From Sporomusa acidovorans (lineage in GTDB: Bacteria; Bacillota; Negativicutes; Sporomusales; Sporomusaceae): a stretch of DNA of 64,000 nucleotides. Each line of letters begins with the position of its first letter. The first letter of the stretch is position 1. The stretch is taken from NCBI RefSeq assembly GCF_900101845.1, contig NZ_FNAM01000016.1, positions 45,678 to 109,677 of the forward strand. The letters are read 5' to 3'. This document shows positions 42,370-52,109 of this stretch, in pieces. The notes below the pieces were generated by a model that saw only the letters and a list, made by a program, of their open reading frames with translations, made no database searches and was not told the origin of the DNA. A program made the translations under genes and the position numbers.

Positions 42370-43791
42370 ATGAAAAAATATGAGCAAGTCATGCGGCGGA
42401 TTAATGAATATATCGCGCTCGGCCTGCTTGCCGCCGGGGACCGGTTGCCGTCCATCCGGTCGATCGCCAAACAAAGTGGTGTCAGTACGATTTCGGTGTA
42501 CGAGGCCTATGTTCGGCTGGAAAATCTGCACATTATTGAAAGCCGGCCACGCAGCGGCTATTTTGTCGCCGCTGTCCCGCGCGGACAAGCGACCGGCAAA
42601 CAAGCACCACCCGTCAAACGTACGGCGCTATTCACCATGGCCGACATCATTGAACGTTATGTTCAGTGTGGCGTTAACGACGATCTGACATGGGTGGGTT
42701 CGACCCTGCCGGGCAGTGATTATTTTCCTAATGCCAAACTCAGTCAGTACCTGGCTCGTTGTGCCCGTCGCTGGCCGAAGAAGGTCAACAGCTACAGCAT
42801 GGGCAAAAGCGAGGCCTCGCTAATCAAAATGACGGCCCGGTTTATGATGAATGCCGAATGCATGGTGGCTCAGGATGAGATCACCATTACCAACGGTGCC
42901 ACTCAGGCTATTCTATCGGCTTTGCGGGCGTTGGTAATGCCCGGTGAATATGTTGCCGTAGAATCGCCTGGGTATGTCGGATTTTTTAACGCGCTTAAAT
43001 ACTTGTATGTTAATCCGCTGGAAATACCGTCTTCTGTTGAAACCGGCCTGGATGTTGACGCTCTGGCCGCATATGTGACTAACGGAGTTTGCCCGGCTTG
43101 TTTGATTTTGTCATCAAATTTTTCCCAGCCCACCGGCAGTTTGATGCCGGCTGAGAACAAGGCCCGTTTGCTTGCCTTGTGTGCCAGATACCACATACCA
43201 ATCATTGAGGATGATGTGCTGGGAGAACTGTATTTTGGCCTGAAACGGCCCAAACCGCTGAAAAGCATGGCCCCGGACGAGGTCATTTACATTAGCAGTT
43301 ATTCGAAATTATTTGCGCCCGGCTATCGTGTGGGTTGGGTGGCCGGCGGCAAATACGCCGACGATATTCGACGGGCCTATGCACTCACAAGTTATTCCCA
43401 GCCGGTCATAACTCAAATGGCCACAGCTATTTACTTAAAAGAAGGCGGCATAAAGTCACAGCTGAATAAGCTGCGGCAATGCTACCGGCAAAACAGGGAA
43501 ATAGTGGTTGACGAGGTTAAGCGGCATTTTCCTGCCGCAACCAAGGTTACTCCACCTCAGGGCGGCCAATACCTGTGGCTGGCCTTGCCGGAAACAGTCA
43601 GCGCAAGCAAGCTTTTCATAGCCGCAGCCGCGGAAAACATTTTGATCACGCCGGGAGCCATGTTCACCGCCGGCTCCGGCTTTCTTAATTGCCTGCGACT
43701 TAATTTCGGCCAGTTGTGCGACGATCAGTTTCGTGCCGGTCTCAAGCGGGTTGGCCAGCTGGCTTGCGCTTTGGCAAACGGCGCTGATTAA
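42370..43791 (+). CDS. MocR/PdxR-type regulator (GntR HTH fused to aminotransferase)
   Basis: 473 residues. N-terminal GntR winged helix (RRINEYIALGLLAAGDRLPS, key part LLAAGDRLPSIRSIA, about 17-31) and a fold-type I aminotransferase domain from about 110, with SSYSKLFAPGYRVGW (about 307) holding the PLP lysine. AAGGTGAA selects the ATG at 42370 over an open frame from 42334. Divergent from the GRE 1 gene, it probably controls that operon in response to an amine, amino acid or PLP-type ligand. This hints that the GRE 1 substrate may be nitrogenous. Confidence 0.9.
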   Translation: MKKYEQVMRRINEYIALGLLAAGDRLPSIRSIAKQSGVSTISVYEAYVRLENLHIIESRPRSGYFVAAVPRGQATGKQAPPVKRTALFTMADIIERYVQCGVNDDLTWVGSTLPGSDYFPNAKLSQYLARCARRWPKKVNSYSMGKSEASLIKMTARFMMNAECMVAQDEITITNGATQAILSALRALVMPGEYVAVESPGYVGFFNALKYLYVNPLEIPSSVETGLDVDALAAYVTNGVCPACLILSSNFSQPTGSLMPAENKARLLALCARYHIPIIEDDVLGELYFGLKRPKPLKSMAPDEVIYISSYSKLFAPGYRVGWVAGGKYADDIRRAYALTSYSQPVITQMATAIYLKEGGIKSQLNKLRQCYRQNREIVVDEVKRHFPAATKVTPPQGGQYLWLALPETVSASKLFIAAAAENILITPGAMFTAGSGFLNCLRLNFGQLCDDQFRAGLKRVGQLACALANGAD

Positions 43792-43915
43792 ACGCGATCA
43801 ACGTGATTTCCTGGCAAAAACGAATACTTGATATGTGATATGCAAAAAGCGGATTCAACTTAGTCTTTGTTTAGTCTGGAAAGCAAGAGTTTCAAAAAAG
43901 GCAGCAGAGAATAAT

Positions 43916-43955
43916 TGTTCAAAAATGATACGTTGCTCAAAAAAGATACATTTTA
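43916..43955 (+). promoter_or_regulatory. Tandem upstream activating sites (sigma-54 activator)
   Basis: TGTTCAAAAATGATAC (from 43916) and TGCTCAAAAAAGATAC (from 43934) are direct repeats exactly 18 bp apart, about 150 bp upstream of the sigma-54 promoter. The same pair occurs at 60992 and, on the minus strand, at 58448. Confidence 0.7.
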
Positions 43956-44085
43956 GCGGACATGGATAGGTTTGATCTGTTCATGTTGCGTTGCCCGGTG
44001 ATTTTCAAAAAATTACTTGTCTAACTGCTGTTGTCGCTGGTAAATACGGAAGTCAAAACTGATGGCAAGTTGCCGGTCGACAAAT

Positions 44086-44101
44086 TGGCATATCATTTGC
44101 A
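44086..44101 (+). promoter_or_regulatory. Sigma-54 promoter
   Basis: TGGCATATCATTTGCA; the GG and GC elements are 12 bp apart as required for -24/-12 promoters. It drives the aldehyde oxidoreductase operon. Confidence 0.85.
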
Positions 44102-44240
44102 TATAAAATAACACCAAGAAACTATGTGGCCAATATGCAGTCTTAAATATTAGTGTGAATATGCAGTGAAATATTTTGCAGGTTTGGCAACAATTGTTTT
44201 GTGCGTGTTGAAATAATAAAGTTTCAAGGAGAGAGTAACA

Positions 44241-47072
44241 ATGACAGCAAAAAAAATGATACTGAACATTAATGGGGCCGACCGGATGATCGTTTGCGAT
44301 CCCGAGACAGATATGTTAGCCGATGTGGTGCGGCGGTTGGGCCTTACCGGAACTAAGGTGGGCTGTAAGGCTGGCCAGTGTGGCATTTGTTCGGTTATCC
44401 TCGACGGTGAAGTTGTTCGTTCCTGCGTGAAAAAAATGAAAACAATTAAAGATGGCAGCCGTGTTACAACTATCGAGGGAATAGGCACTCCAACGAATTT
44501 GCATCCCTTGCAATTGGCCTGGATTGTCTATGGTGGCGTACAGTGCGGTTTTTGTTCGCCCGGGTTTATCGTTTCTGCCAAAGCGTTATTGGATAAAAAC
44601 TTGAATCCTACTCGTCAGGAAGTTCGGGAATGGTTCCGGAAGAACCGCAACGCCTGCCGCTGTACGGGCTATAGTCCCCTGGTCGATGCGGTTATGGCTG
44701 CCGCAAAAGTATTGCGCGGTGAACTCACCATGGAAGATCTTAACTATAAAATACCGGCTGACGGTAAAATATACGGCACTGGTTATCCGCGGCCTGCCGC
44801 TTTGGCAAAGGTAACCGGTACCTGCGACTACGGCGACGACATCGGCATGAAGATGCCGCAAGCCCTGCATTTGGCGGTTGTTTTGCCAGGAGTTTCACAT
44901 GCGCGGCTATTGTCTATCGATACTTCGGAAGCAGAGAAAATGCCGGGAGTTGAAAAAGTCATCACGCATAAGGACGTTAAAGGAAATAACCGGATTATGT
45001 GGCCTTGTACTAATGTCTTGTCCAAAGCCGATGGTTTTGATCGACCGATACTGGTTGAAAATATGATTTATCATTGCGGCGACGTTATTGCTATTGTAGC
45101 TGCCAGAACTCGCGAAGAAGCGCGGGCAGCGGCAAAAAAGGTGAAGTTTGAATGCGAGCGCTTGCCGGAATATTTGAATATCCTGGAGACAATGATGCTG
45201 GATGCATCACAGATTAATAAAGACTACCCCAACATCTATATTGAAGCACCGGTAATCAAGGGGCAGGATACACGTGATGTTATAAAAGAATCCGCTTATG
45301 TAGTGGAAGGAAGCTTTTACTCCCAGCGTCAGCCGCATTTAGTTCTCGAGCCTGATACCGACCAAGCCTATGTAGATGATGACGGTATCCTTACCATCCA
45401 CTGCAAGAGTCTGTTTCTGCAACTGAATATTTTTACGCTGGCGCCAGGCATTGGCTACCCTGCCGACAAGATGAGAGTAATCGAAAATCCGACAGGAGCC
45501 AGTTTCGGCTATGCGTTGTCGCCCTATATGCCCGCAATAGCCGCAGTGGCAACCCTGGCCACCGGCAAGCCGGTGACAATTACGTTAAGCTATGAGGAAC
45601 ACCAATATATTACGGGTAAACGAGCACCTTCATTCTCGAACGCTAAGCTGGCCTGCGATAAAAATGGCAAGATAACGGCGCTGGAATATGAAATTGCTTA
45701 TGATGAAGGAGCCTATACCGAGGCGGCCGATGTGCTGGTGCAGAAAGGACTTCGGTTTATGGGGGCACCTTATAAAATTCCCAATGCGATCGGCCTTTCC
45801 AAAACGGTTATTTCCAATCATGCGGTTTCGACAGCATATAGAGGGTTTGGAGCGCCGCAGTGTTATACGTGTTCTGAACAATTAATGGATATGATGGCGG
45901 AAAAGATCGGTATGGATCCCTTGGAATTCAGATATATCAATGTATATCGTGAAGGTGATGAAAGTCTCAACGGCAACAAATTTTCCGTATACCCAATGAC
46001 CAAAATACTGGACAAACTCCGCCCTTATTATCGGGAAGCTCTGGCCAGGGCGGAACGAGAAGCTACGCCTGAAAGAAAACGCGGCGTTGGCATTGCCTGC
46101 GGCGAGTATAATGTCACCAGCGGACCCAATGATCATGCAGAAATTTATCTTGAGTTAAACCCGGACGGTACGGTAACCCACTATAACACTTGGCAAGACC
46201 AGGGACAGGGTGCGGATGCCGGTACGCTGATTCATACTCATGAAGCCCTGCGGCCGCTTGGCTTACGGCCGGATCAGATTAATTTGTGCATGAATGATAC
46301 CGCGGTTGCACCAATTTGCGGCCCGTCTGCCGGCAGCCGCTCTCACTATATGGCCGGCAATGCGACGATTAATGCCGCCGAGCAACTGATGAAGGCGATG
46401 CGTAAGCCTGACGGAAGTTATCGTACCTATGACGAAATGGTTGCTGCAGGAATCCCTACGAAATATACCGGCGTAGCTGATACCACCGGCTTGACAACCG
46501 ATCTTGATCCGAACAATGGTCAGGGCAATCCAACCGCTGAATATACTTTTGGCGTATTTCTGGCAGAGGTAGAGGTTGAAGTTGCCACCGGCAAGACCAA
46601 AGTACTGAGCATGAAATGTATCGCCGACGTTGGTGTTATCGGCAATAAAATATCTGTTGACGGCCAGGCCTTGGGAGGAATGATGCACGGTATCGGCATG
46701 GCTTTGTCAGAGGACTTTGATGATTTAAAGAAGCATAAAAATCTTATTGGCGGCGGGTTCCCATTTATTGAGAACGTACCTGACGATCTTTCAGTAGAAT
46801 ATGTGATTAGCCCTAGGCCTACCGGTCCGCACGGGTCAGCCGGCTGCGCCGAGCTCTTTCAATCATCGCCGCACGTAGCCGTTATTAACGCGATTTATAA
46901 TGCCTGCGGGGTAAGAATATATGAGCTTCCGGCCCGGTCGGAGAAAGTTAAAACGGCACTTGCAGCGAAGGCGCGTGGTGAAGAAATTAAACAGAAAAAA
47001 TATTTTCTCGGATCTGAATTGCATGAGAAGATTGACTATATTAAAGCTCATCCGTTTGCACCGGAAAAATAA
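44241..47072 (+). CDS. Mop-type molybdenum aldehyde oxidoreductase (xanthine oxidase family)
   Basis: 943 residues in one chain, the layout of Desulfovibrio Mop without an FAD domain. The plant-type [2Fe-2S] site has Cys42, 47, 50 and 62, and the second [2Fe-2S] site has Cys102, 105, 139 and 141. The Mo-cofactor domains follow from about 170. The catalytic glutamate is expected in the C-terminal SAGCAELFQSS segment. It would oxidise an aldehyde to an acid using water, passing electrons to an Fe-S/flavin partner, probably the next gene. Controlled by the sigma-54 promoter upstream. Substrates other than aldehydes (aromatic heterocycles) remain possible. Confidence 0.92.
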   Translation: MTAKKMILNINGADRMIVCDPETDMLADVVRRLGLTGTKVGCKAGQCGICSVILDGEVVRSCVKKMKTIKDGSRVTTIEGIGTPTNLHPLQLAWIVYGGVQCGFCSPGFIVSAKALLDKNLNPTRQEVREWFRKNRNACRCTGYSPLVDAVMAAAKVLRGELTMEDLNYKIPADGKIYGTGYPRPAALAKVTGTCDYGDDIGMKMPQALHLAVVLPGVSHARLLSIDTSEAEKMPGVEKVITHKDVKGNNRIMWPCTNVLSKADGFDRPILVENMIYHCGDVIAIVAARTREEARAAAKKVKFECERLPEYLNILETMMLDASQINKDYPNIYIEAPVIKGQDTRDVIKESAYVVEGSFYSQRQPHLVLEPDTDQAYVDDDGILTIHCKSLFLQLNIFTLAPGIGYPADKMRVIENPTGASFGYALSPYMPAIAAVATLATGKPVTITLSYEEHQYITGKRAPSFSNAKLACDKNGKITALEYEIAYDEGAYTEAADVLVQKGLRFMGAPYKIPNAIGLSKTVISNHAVSTAYRGFGAPQCYTCSEQLMDMMAEKIGMDPLEFRYINVYREGDESLNGNKFSVYPMTKILDKLRPYYREALARAEREATPERKRGVGIACGEYNVTSGPNDHAEIYLELNPDGTVTHYNTWQDQGQGADAGTLIHTHEALRPLGLRPDQINLCMNDTAVAPICGPSAGSRSHYMAGNATINAAEQLMKAMRKPDGSYRTYDEMVAAGIPTKYTGVADTTGLTTDLDPNNGQGNPTAEYTFGVFLAEVEVEVATGKTKVLSMKCIADVGVIGNKISVDGQALGGMMHGIGMALSEDFDDLKKHKNLIGGGFPFIENVPDDLSVEYVISPRPTGPHGSAGCAELFQSSPHVAVINAIYNACGVRIYELPARSEKVKTALAAKARGEEIKQKKYFLGSELHEKIDYIKAHPFAPEK

Positions 47073-47145
47073 TTTTTACTTTTGCAAGCGATTGGTAGCG
47101 GGTAAGTACGTTGTATATAGTAAATAAAGCCTCTGAGGGAATGGT

Positions 47146-49431
47146 ATGGAAATAACGGAATTTAATAAATTGAAGAGCCAGTGTACCCGTAATGAACCGG
47201 TTTTTTGCAGCAATCAATGTCCACTTGGAGTGGATGTTAGAGGCATGATTGACAAACTTGTCAGCGGCAATTTTAGGGGAGCATATAATCACTATAGTAT
47301 GCAAGTATTATTTCCGAATATTGTTAGCAGATTGTGTGATGAGCCGTGCCGCAACGCCTGCATAAGAAAGAATATTGATGAACCGATTGCCGTGCGAATG
47401 CTCGAAAAGGCGTGCTGTGATTATTCTAACGACAAAGATGTTCCTGCTTTTTATATTCCGCCTAAAAAGCAGCGCGTTGCCATAATTGGCGGCGGTCTGG
47501 GAGGAATGAGCTGTGCCGTTAAACTTGCTTCAAAAGGTTACAAAGTACATGTATATGAAGTAAGGGATTATGTGGGAGGATGGTTGTGGAGCCAGGAAAG
47601 CCCGGTTCCAAGCCAGGTACTGGCAGCAGAGTTTAGTCGCATTGCTCGCAATAATGATATTAATTTCCATTTGAACACTCGGATTCAGACACTTGCAGAG
47701 ATTGAGTTTGACGCAATGTATATTGCTACCGGGAGGAACGGAAATACATTCGGCCTTGCTGGAGCTTTTGATCCGTTATCGCTTGCTACTGCGCACAATG
47801 GCGTATTTATGAGCAGTGCTGCGGCAGGACGCGAGGAATGTACTGTGCTTATCCCCATGCGGGAAGGTATGCGGGTAGCGAGGGCCATCGAAGCCTACCT
47901 TAAAGTGGGGACAATGAGCAGAGATTCCGGCAGGTATGAATGCTTCCCATCCCGGCTAACCATCGATACAGCCGCAGTGGAACACGAACCCAGTGTAAAG
48001 CCGGCGAACCAGGAAGGGTATACCGCTGCGGAAGCGGTGACGGAGGCAAAAAGGTGCTTGGGCTGTGAATGTACAAGCTGTATGGCGGCCTGTGAGCTAA
48101 TAGCCTTCTATAAGAAGCAGCCTCCGAAAATTATTGAAGATGTTATTGCTTCTTTAAATGTAGTGACGGCGATAACGACAAGGGTTGCTTCCCGTCAGAT
48201 AAATTCCTGCAATATTTGTGGCTTGTGTAAAGAAGTATGCCCGGAAAGCCTTGATCTAGAGGCCATATTTTTAGCCAGTCGCCGAGCTTTGCATAAGGAA
48301 GGAAAACTTCCGCCGGCTTTTCACGATTTTTGGCTGAAAGACATGGAGTTTTCTAACTCGGAGGATGCATTTTTTTCTTATTCACCGGGAAGCAGCCGCT
48401 ATCTGTTCTTCCCCGGCTGTCAGCTGGGGGCATCTGATCCAGAGTATGTAACTGCTGCTTATCATTATTTGGTAAAGCACCTCAATGGCGGAGTTTCAAT
48501 TATGGTTGGCTGCTGTGGCGCTCCGGCCGATTGGGCGGGAAGGGAAAAAGAACATTTAGCGGTAATTGCCGAAATAAAAAACATATGGCTAAGTATGGGG
48601 AGACCGCTGGTGATCCTGGCCTGCCCAACCTGTAAGAAAATGTTTGAACAACATCTTCCTGAGATTGCGGTTGCTTCTTTATGGAAGCTTATTGCGGTAA
48701 AGGGGTTGCCGGAAAACCAAAAGACAGGCGAAGAAAAAATTGTTACTGTTTTTGATTCCTGCGCCAGCCGTTACGATTCTGAGACACGGAACAGTGTAAG
48801 AACGATATTGAGAAATTCCGGCTATGAATTAAGGGAGCTTGCCTATAGCGGCGAGCGGTCTCAGTGTTGCGGTTATGGCGGCCAGATTCAGGCTGTAAAT
48901 CCGGGTCTTTTCGATAAAATTGTGAATCATAGGGTCAATGCTACTCCTTATACTTATGTTACTTACTGCACGAATTGCCGCGACACATTTGCCAATGCGA
49001 AAAAGATGGCGGTTCATTTACTCGATATACTGTTCAATAACGATATTGATGCCCGCGCCGCCAGAAAACCGCCAACCCTTACGCAACGCCGCGAGAATCG
49101 AATTAAACTAAAAAAACAGCTGCTTAGGCTGACAGGAGGGATGGATATGGCGCCGGCAACTAATGATTATAGCAAGATCAAGGTCTATATTTCCCCCGAA
49201 CTGTTTGCCAAGATGGATAGAAATTTGATTATTGCCGAAGATGCTCAGCGAACGGTTCAGTATTGTGAATCGACTGGCAATAAAATTCAGGATACGGCTA
49301 CTGGACAATTAATTGGACATTTGGCCAACGGGGTAATTACTTATTGGGTTGTTTACCGGCCGGAAGGTGACGGGTTTAGGTTGGAAAGTATCTATAGCCA
49401 CAGACTTACGATTGAGGAGAATGTTCCATGA
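47146..49431 (+). CDS. FAD/Fe-S oxidoreductase with GltD-like and CCG (HdrB-like) parts
   Basis: 761 residues in at least four parts. An N-terminal cysteine-rich region (FCSNQCPLG, LCDEPCRNAC, about 20-75) resembles the Fe-S domain of GltD/DPD. An FAD domain begins at IIGGGLGGMSC (about 111). A ferredoxin part has CLGCECTSCMAAC (about 304) and CNICGLCKEVCP (about 349). The C-terminal half has two CCG-type motifs (CCGAPADWAG and CCGYGGQ), as in HdrB-like subunits. It fits the dicluster oxidoreductase found beside Mop-type enzymes (DVU1558-like, from memory). It probably moves electrons from the aldehyde oxidase to NAD(P), ferredoxin or a membrane carrier. Confidence 0.85.
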   Translation: MEITEFNKLKSQCTRNEPVFCSNQCPLGVDVRGMIDKLVSGNFRGAYNHYSMQVLFPNIVSRLCDEPCRNACIRKNIDEPIAVRMLEKACCDYSNDKDVPAFYIPPKKQRVAIIGGGLGGMSCAVKLASKGYKVHVYEVRDYVGGWLWSQESPVPSQVLAAEFSRIARNNDINFHLNTRIQTLAEIEFDAMYIATGRNGNTFGLAGAFDPLSLATAHNGVFMSSAAAGREECTVLIPMREGMRVARAIEAYLKVGTMSRDSGRYECFPSRLTIDTAAVEHEPSVKPANQEGYTAAEAVTEAKRCLGCECTSCMAACELIAFYKKQPPKIIEDVIASLNVVTAITTRVASRQINSCNICGLCKEVCPESLDLEAIFLASRRALHKEGKLPPAFHDFWLKDMEFSNSEDAFFSYSPGSSRYLFFPGCQLGASDPEYVTAAYHYLVKHLNGGVSIMVGCCGAPADWAGREKEHLAVIAEIKNIWLSMGRPLVILACPTCKKMFEQHLPEIAVASLWKLIAVKGLPENQKTGEEKIVTVFDSCASRYDSETRNSVRTILRNSGYELRELAYSGERSQCCGYGGQIQAVNPGLFDKIVNHRVNATPYTYVTYCTNCRDTFANAKKMAVHLLDILFNNDIDARAARKPPTLTQRRENRIKLKKQLLRLTGGMDMAPATNDYSKIKVYISPELFAKMDRNLIIAEDAQRTVQYCESTGNKIQDTATGQLIGHLANGVITYWVVYRPEGDGFRLESIYSHRLTIEENVP

Positions 49432-49631
49432 CGCCAACGAAAACCAAGCCGGCACTGGTTTGTCTTAAATGTAATGTTGCGCTCGAACCACGCAAAGCCT
49501 CGTTTAATTATCTGGGCTTTACATTTAATACCGAGTTACCAAGATGTCCGGTCTGTGGTCAGGTTTTTTTGTCGGAAGAATTGGTTAAGGGCAAAGTAGC
49601 GGAAGTTGAAATGTCCCTGGAGGATAAATAA
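49428..49631 (+). CDS. Small CXXC zinc-ribbon/redox protein (DVU_1557-like)
   Basis: 67 residues with CLKC (about 12-15) and CPVC (about 40-43), enough for one zinc or Fe site of rubredoxin-like or ribbon type. It overlaps the end of the preceding gene by 4 bp, so translation is coupled. A similar small protein is found in the Desulfovibrio aldehyde oxidoreductase cluster as I recall it. It may be an electron carrier or an assembly factor. Confidence 0.75.
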   Translation: MTPTKTKPALVCLKCNVALEPRKASFNYLGFTFNTELPRCPVCGQVFLSEELVKGKVAEVEMSLEDK

Positions 49632-49713
49632 TATCCGGAGCATACATGCTTAATCTGTTAAATGGTTCAAAGCCTTTTAGGTATAGCTGATCAACAAGCT
49701 GGGAGAGTGAAAA

Positions 49714-50823
49714 ATGGGAAAGATTGCGGCGATAATTCTGGCAGCCGGATATTCTTCAAGAATGGGTTTATATAAGCCGCTTTTGCCGCTAGCTTCTTCG
49801 CTGGTCCTTGAAAATTCGATATTAAATTTTTATAAAGCGGGAATTGACGATGTCAGGGTTGTTATCGGTTACAAGGCTGATTTATTAAAAAATGTCCTAG
49901 AGCGTTGGCATACGAAAGCCATTGTGAATCGGAATTATGACCGGGGAATGTATTCTTCGGTTCAGGCAGGAGTCCTGAGTCTAACACCGGAAACCGAGGC
50001 ATTTTTTGTGTTACCGGCAGATTATCCCTTCGTAACCTGTGATACTATTCAGAAAATGATCGAGGTTTTTAGAGGTAGTCCATATGATGTTATTTATCCG
50101 GTCTTTAATGAAAAAAAAGGCCATCCGCCGCTAATCTCATCCACGCTGCGGCCTGATATTTTAGAAAGTGAACCGCAAGACGGATTGCGAGAAATACTGG
50201 GAAGAACGCAGAAGAATGTGGAGTTACCTGTCGATGATGCCGGGATTATGCTTGATTTAGATTCGGAGGACGATTACCGTAAAATATTGCCCGCCTCGCT
50301 GGCCCATTATCCCTGTCGCAGCGAATGTGAAAAGATCTTGCAAACATATAATGTTTCCAACCAAGTTCTCCGTCATACCCGGGAAGTTGCCCGGGTCGCC
50401 GGCATTATTTCCGAATATTTGAACAGCCGGGGCTTTTATATTCATTTGGGTTTAGTGATGGCTAGTGCCCTGTTGCATGATATCGCCAAAGGTGAAAAAT
50501 ACCATCCTCAGAAAGGTCAACAAATCATTGCGTCATTAGACTATCCAGAAGTGGCAGAGGTTATTGCCACCCATATGGATTTGCCGGCAATATATCGTGA
50601 TACAATCAATGAACATGCAGTTGTTTATTTGGCTGATAAAATGGTGCGGGAAGACAAAATTGTTTCCCTAACAGCACGCATGACCGATAGAATGGCTTAT
50701 TGCACGAATAATGCAATAGCCCGGAAATCGATAATAAGGCGCCTGGAGACAGCAATAAATATCCAGAAAAATATTGAAAGTAAATTAAATGTTAATTTTA
50801 ATGAGCTATTTAATTATGGCTAA
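49714..50823 (+). CDS. MobA-like NTP transferase fused to an HD domain
   Basis: 369 residues. The N-terminal nucleotidyltransferase has the LAAGYSSRMG signature (about 10-19) typical of MobA/MocA enzymes that add CMP or GMP to molybdopterin. A C-terminal HD phosphohydrolase domain (about 220-340) has the HD pair in ALLHDIAKGE (about 251). Such a fusion is known from the DVU_1551-type family. It likely makes the cytosine-dinucleotide form of the cofactor for the aldehyde oxidoreductase; the role of the HD part is not known. AGGG precedes the ATG. Confidence 0.85.
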   Translation: MGKIAAIILAAGYSSRMGLYKPLLPLASSLVLENSILNFYKAGIDDVRVVIGYKADLLKNVLERWHTKAIVNRNYDRGMYSSVQAGVLSLTPETEAFFVLPADYPFVTCDTIQKMIEVFRGSPYDVIYPVFNEKKGHPPLISSTLRPDILESEPQDGLREILGRTQKNVELPVDDAGIMLDLDSEDDYRKILPASLAHYPCRSECEKILQTYNVSNQVLRHTREVARVAGIISEYLNSRGFYIHLGLVMASALLHDIAKGEKYHPQKGQQIIASLDYPEVAEVIATHMDLPAIYRDTINEHAVVYLADKMVREDKIVSLTARMTDRMAYCTNNAIARKSIIRRLETAINIQKNIESKLNVNFNELFNYG

Positions 50824-50944
50824 GATTAGGACGGCATTATTCAAAAACGGGCCAGAAACTATTCACTCCGGTATATAAACAAGCTGCTTAAAGGTTAGGT
50901 TTATTGTATGCAGCATTGGTTGGGAGCCGAAAGGGGATTACTTG

Positions 50945-52048
50945 ATGAATATCTATCAAAGTGTGCTTCAGAAATTGAACAGTGGGGAAAAAATAGTTCT
51001 GGTTGCCTGTATGAAAAACGACGGAGGTAGACGGTTCTTTTCTGAAAAGCATTATTATACTGAAGCAGATATAACCGCCCCTGGTTTCGGAGGGCAGTTG
51101 GCGAAAAATGTTTATGAAGGAATAAACCAATCGTTAGCAACCGGCGAGATCAAGATAATTGAGAATCAGGAGTCGGACGTTATAATTGTTGAACCTTTTT
51201 TTCCCCAACCGCAGCTTATTGTTTTAGGCGGCGGGCATATAGCGAAACCATTAACCGAATTTGCTGCCCGTTTAGGATTTTTAGTAATCGTAGTCGATGA
51301 TCGCTTATCTTTTGCGAATTCAAAAAGATTTCCAACTGCGGGAAAAGTAATTTGTGAAAGCTTTGCAAAGTGTTTTGATTTACTTAAACTGAATGCCTAC
51401 GCTTATATAGTGATTGTAACAAGAGGACACCGGCATGATATGGATTGTTTACGAAGTGCATTGAAGAATCAATGGAAATATCTCGGGATGATTGGTTCGC
51501 GACGGCGGGTAAAAAGCATTACAGAACAATTAATGATGGAAGGATACTCGCCGGAAGTATTAGCTAAGATTAATGCTCCCATCGGTCTGGAGATAGGGGC
51601 AGTAACTCCGGACGAAATAGCGATTTCGATTCTTGCTCAGATTATTAGCTTTAGAAGACTTCAGGACCCAAGACAAGGAAGAAACTCGCCGCAAGTTAAT
51701 TGGACAGAATTTGACCGGGATGTGATAGAAGAATTAGCCCAAGCAAGGTGTGATAAAAAAGCATTGGTCACGGTTATTGCAACTAAAGGTTCGGTACCCA
51801 GAAAAGCGGGCGCAAAAATGATTGTCTGGCCTGATGGCAGGATTTTGGGGAGTATTGGCGGCGGTTGCAGCGAGGCGCGGGTGACCCAAACCGCACTTGA
51901 CGTTATTCTGCAGGGTGGATATATGGTTCAAGACATTGATATGACAGGATCGATAGCCGAAGATGAGGGGATGGTCTGCGGGGGCATCATGAAGGTACTT
52001 ATCGAATCAATAGCTGATGATAATTTAGCTAAAAAACAGGGCTCATGA
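50945..52048 (+). CDS. XdhC/CoxI-family molybdenum cofactor chaperone
   Basis: 367 residues. A Rossmann domain (LIVLGGGHIAKPL, about 96-108, and GMIGSRRRV near 177) is followed by a complete XdhC/CoxI domain at the C-terminus (SVPRKAGAKMIV and GSIGGGCSEA, about 280-310), the reverse of the usual order. A degenerate copy of the CoxI start may lie at residues 1-30 (VLVACMKNDGG). The ATG at 50945 is preferred over the TTG at 50942. XdhC proteins insert sulfurated Mo-cofactor into xanthine-oxidase-family enzymes, so the target is the operon's first gene. Confidence 0.85.
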   Translation: MNIYQSVLQKLNSGEKIVLVACMKNDGGRRFFSEKHYYTEADITAPGFGGQLAKNVYEGINQSLATGEIKIIENQESDVIIVEPFFPQPQLIVLGGGHIAKPLTEFAARLGFLVIVVDDRLSFANSKRFPTAGKVICESFAKCFDLLKLNAYAYIVIVTRGHRHDMDCLRSALKNQWKYLGMIGSRRRVKSITEQLMMEGYSPEVLAKINAPIGLEIGAVTPDEIAISILAQIISFRRLQDPRQGRNSPQVNWTEFDRDVIEELAQARCDKKALVTVIATKGSVPRKAGAKMIVWPDGRILGSIGGGCSEARVTQTALDVILQGGYMVQDIDMTGSIAEDEGMVCGGIMKVLIESIADDNLAKKQGS

Positions 52049-52109
52049 TCAGCAAGAAGATCATATCGAATGCAGTGAAAAATGCAGAGCATAAGGGGGA
52101 AGGCAGGTA

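Larger units (their letters stand above)
43792..44240. other. Regulatory region of the aldehyde oxidoreductase operon
   Basis: No gene is visible. It holds paired upstream activating sites (43916-43955) and a sigma-54 promoter (44086-44101), leaving a leader of about 130 nt to the ATG at 44241. GAGAGAG-type ribosome site (AAGGAGAG) precedes the start. Confidence 0.7.
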
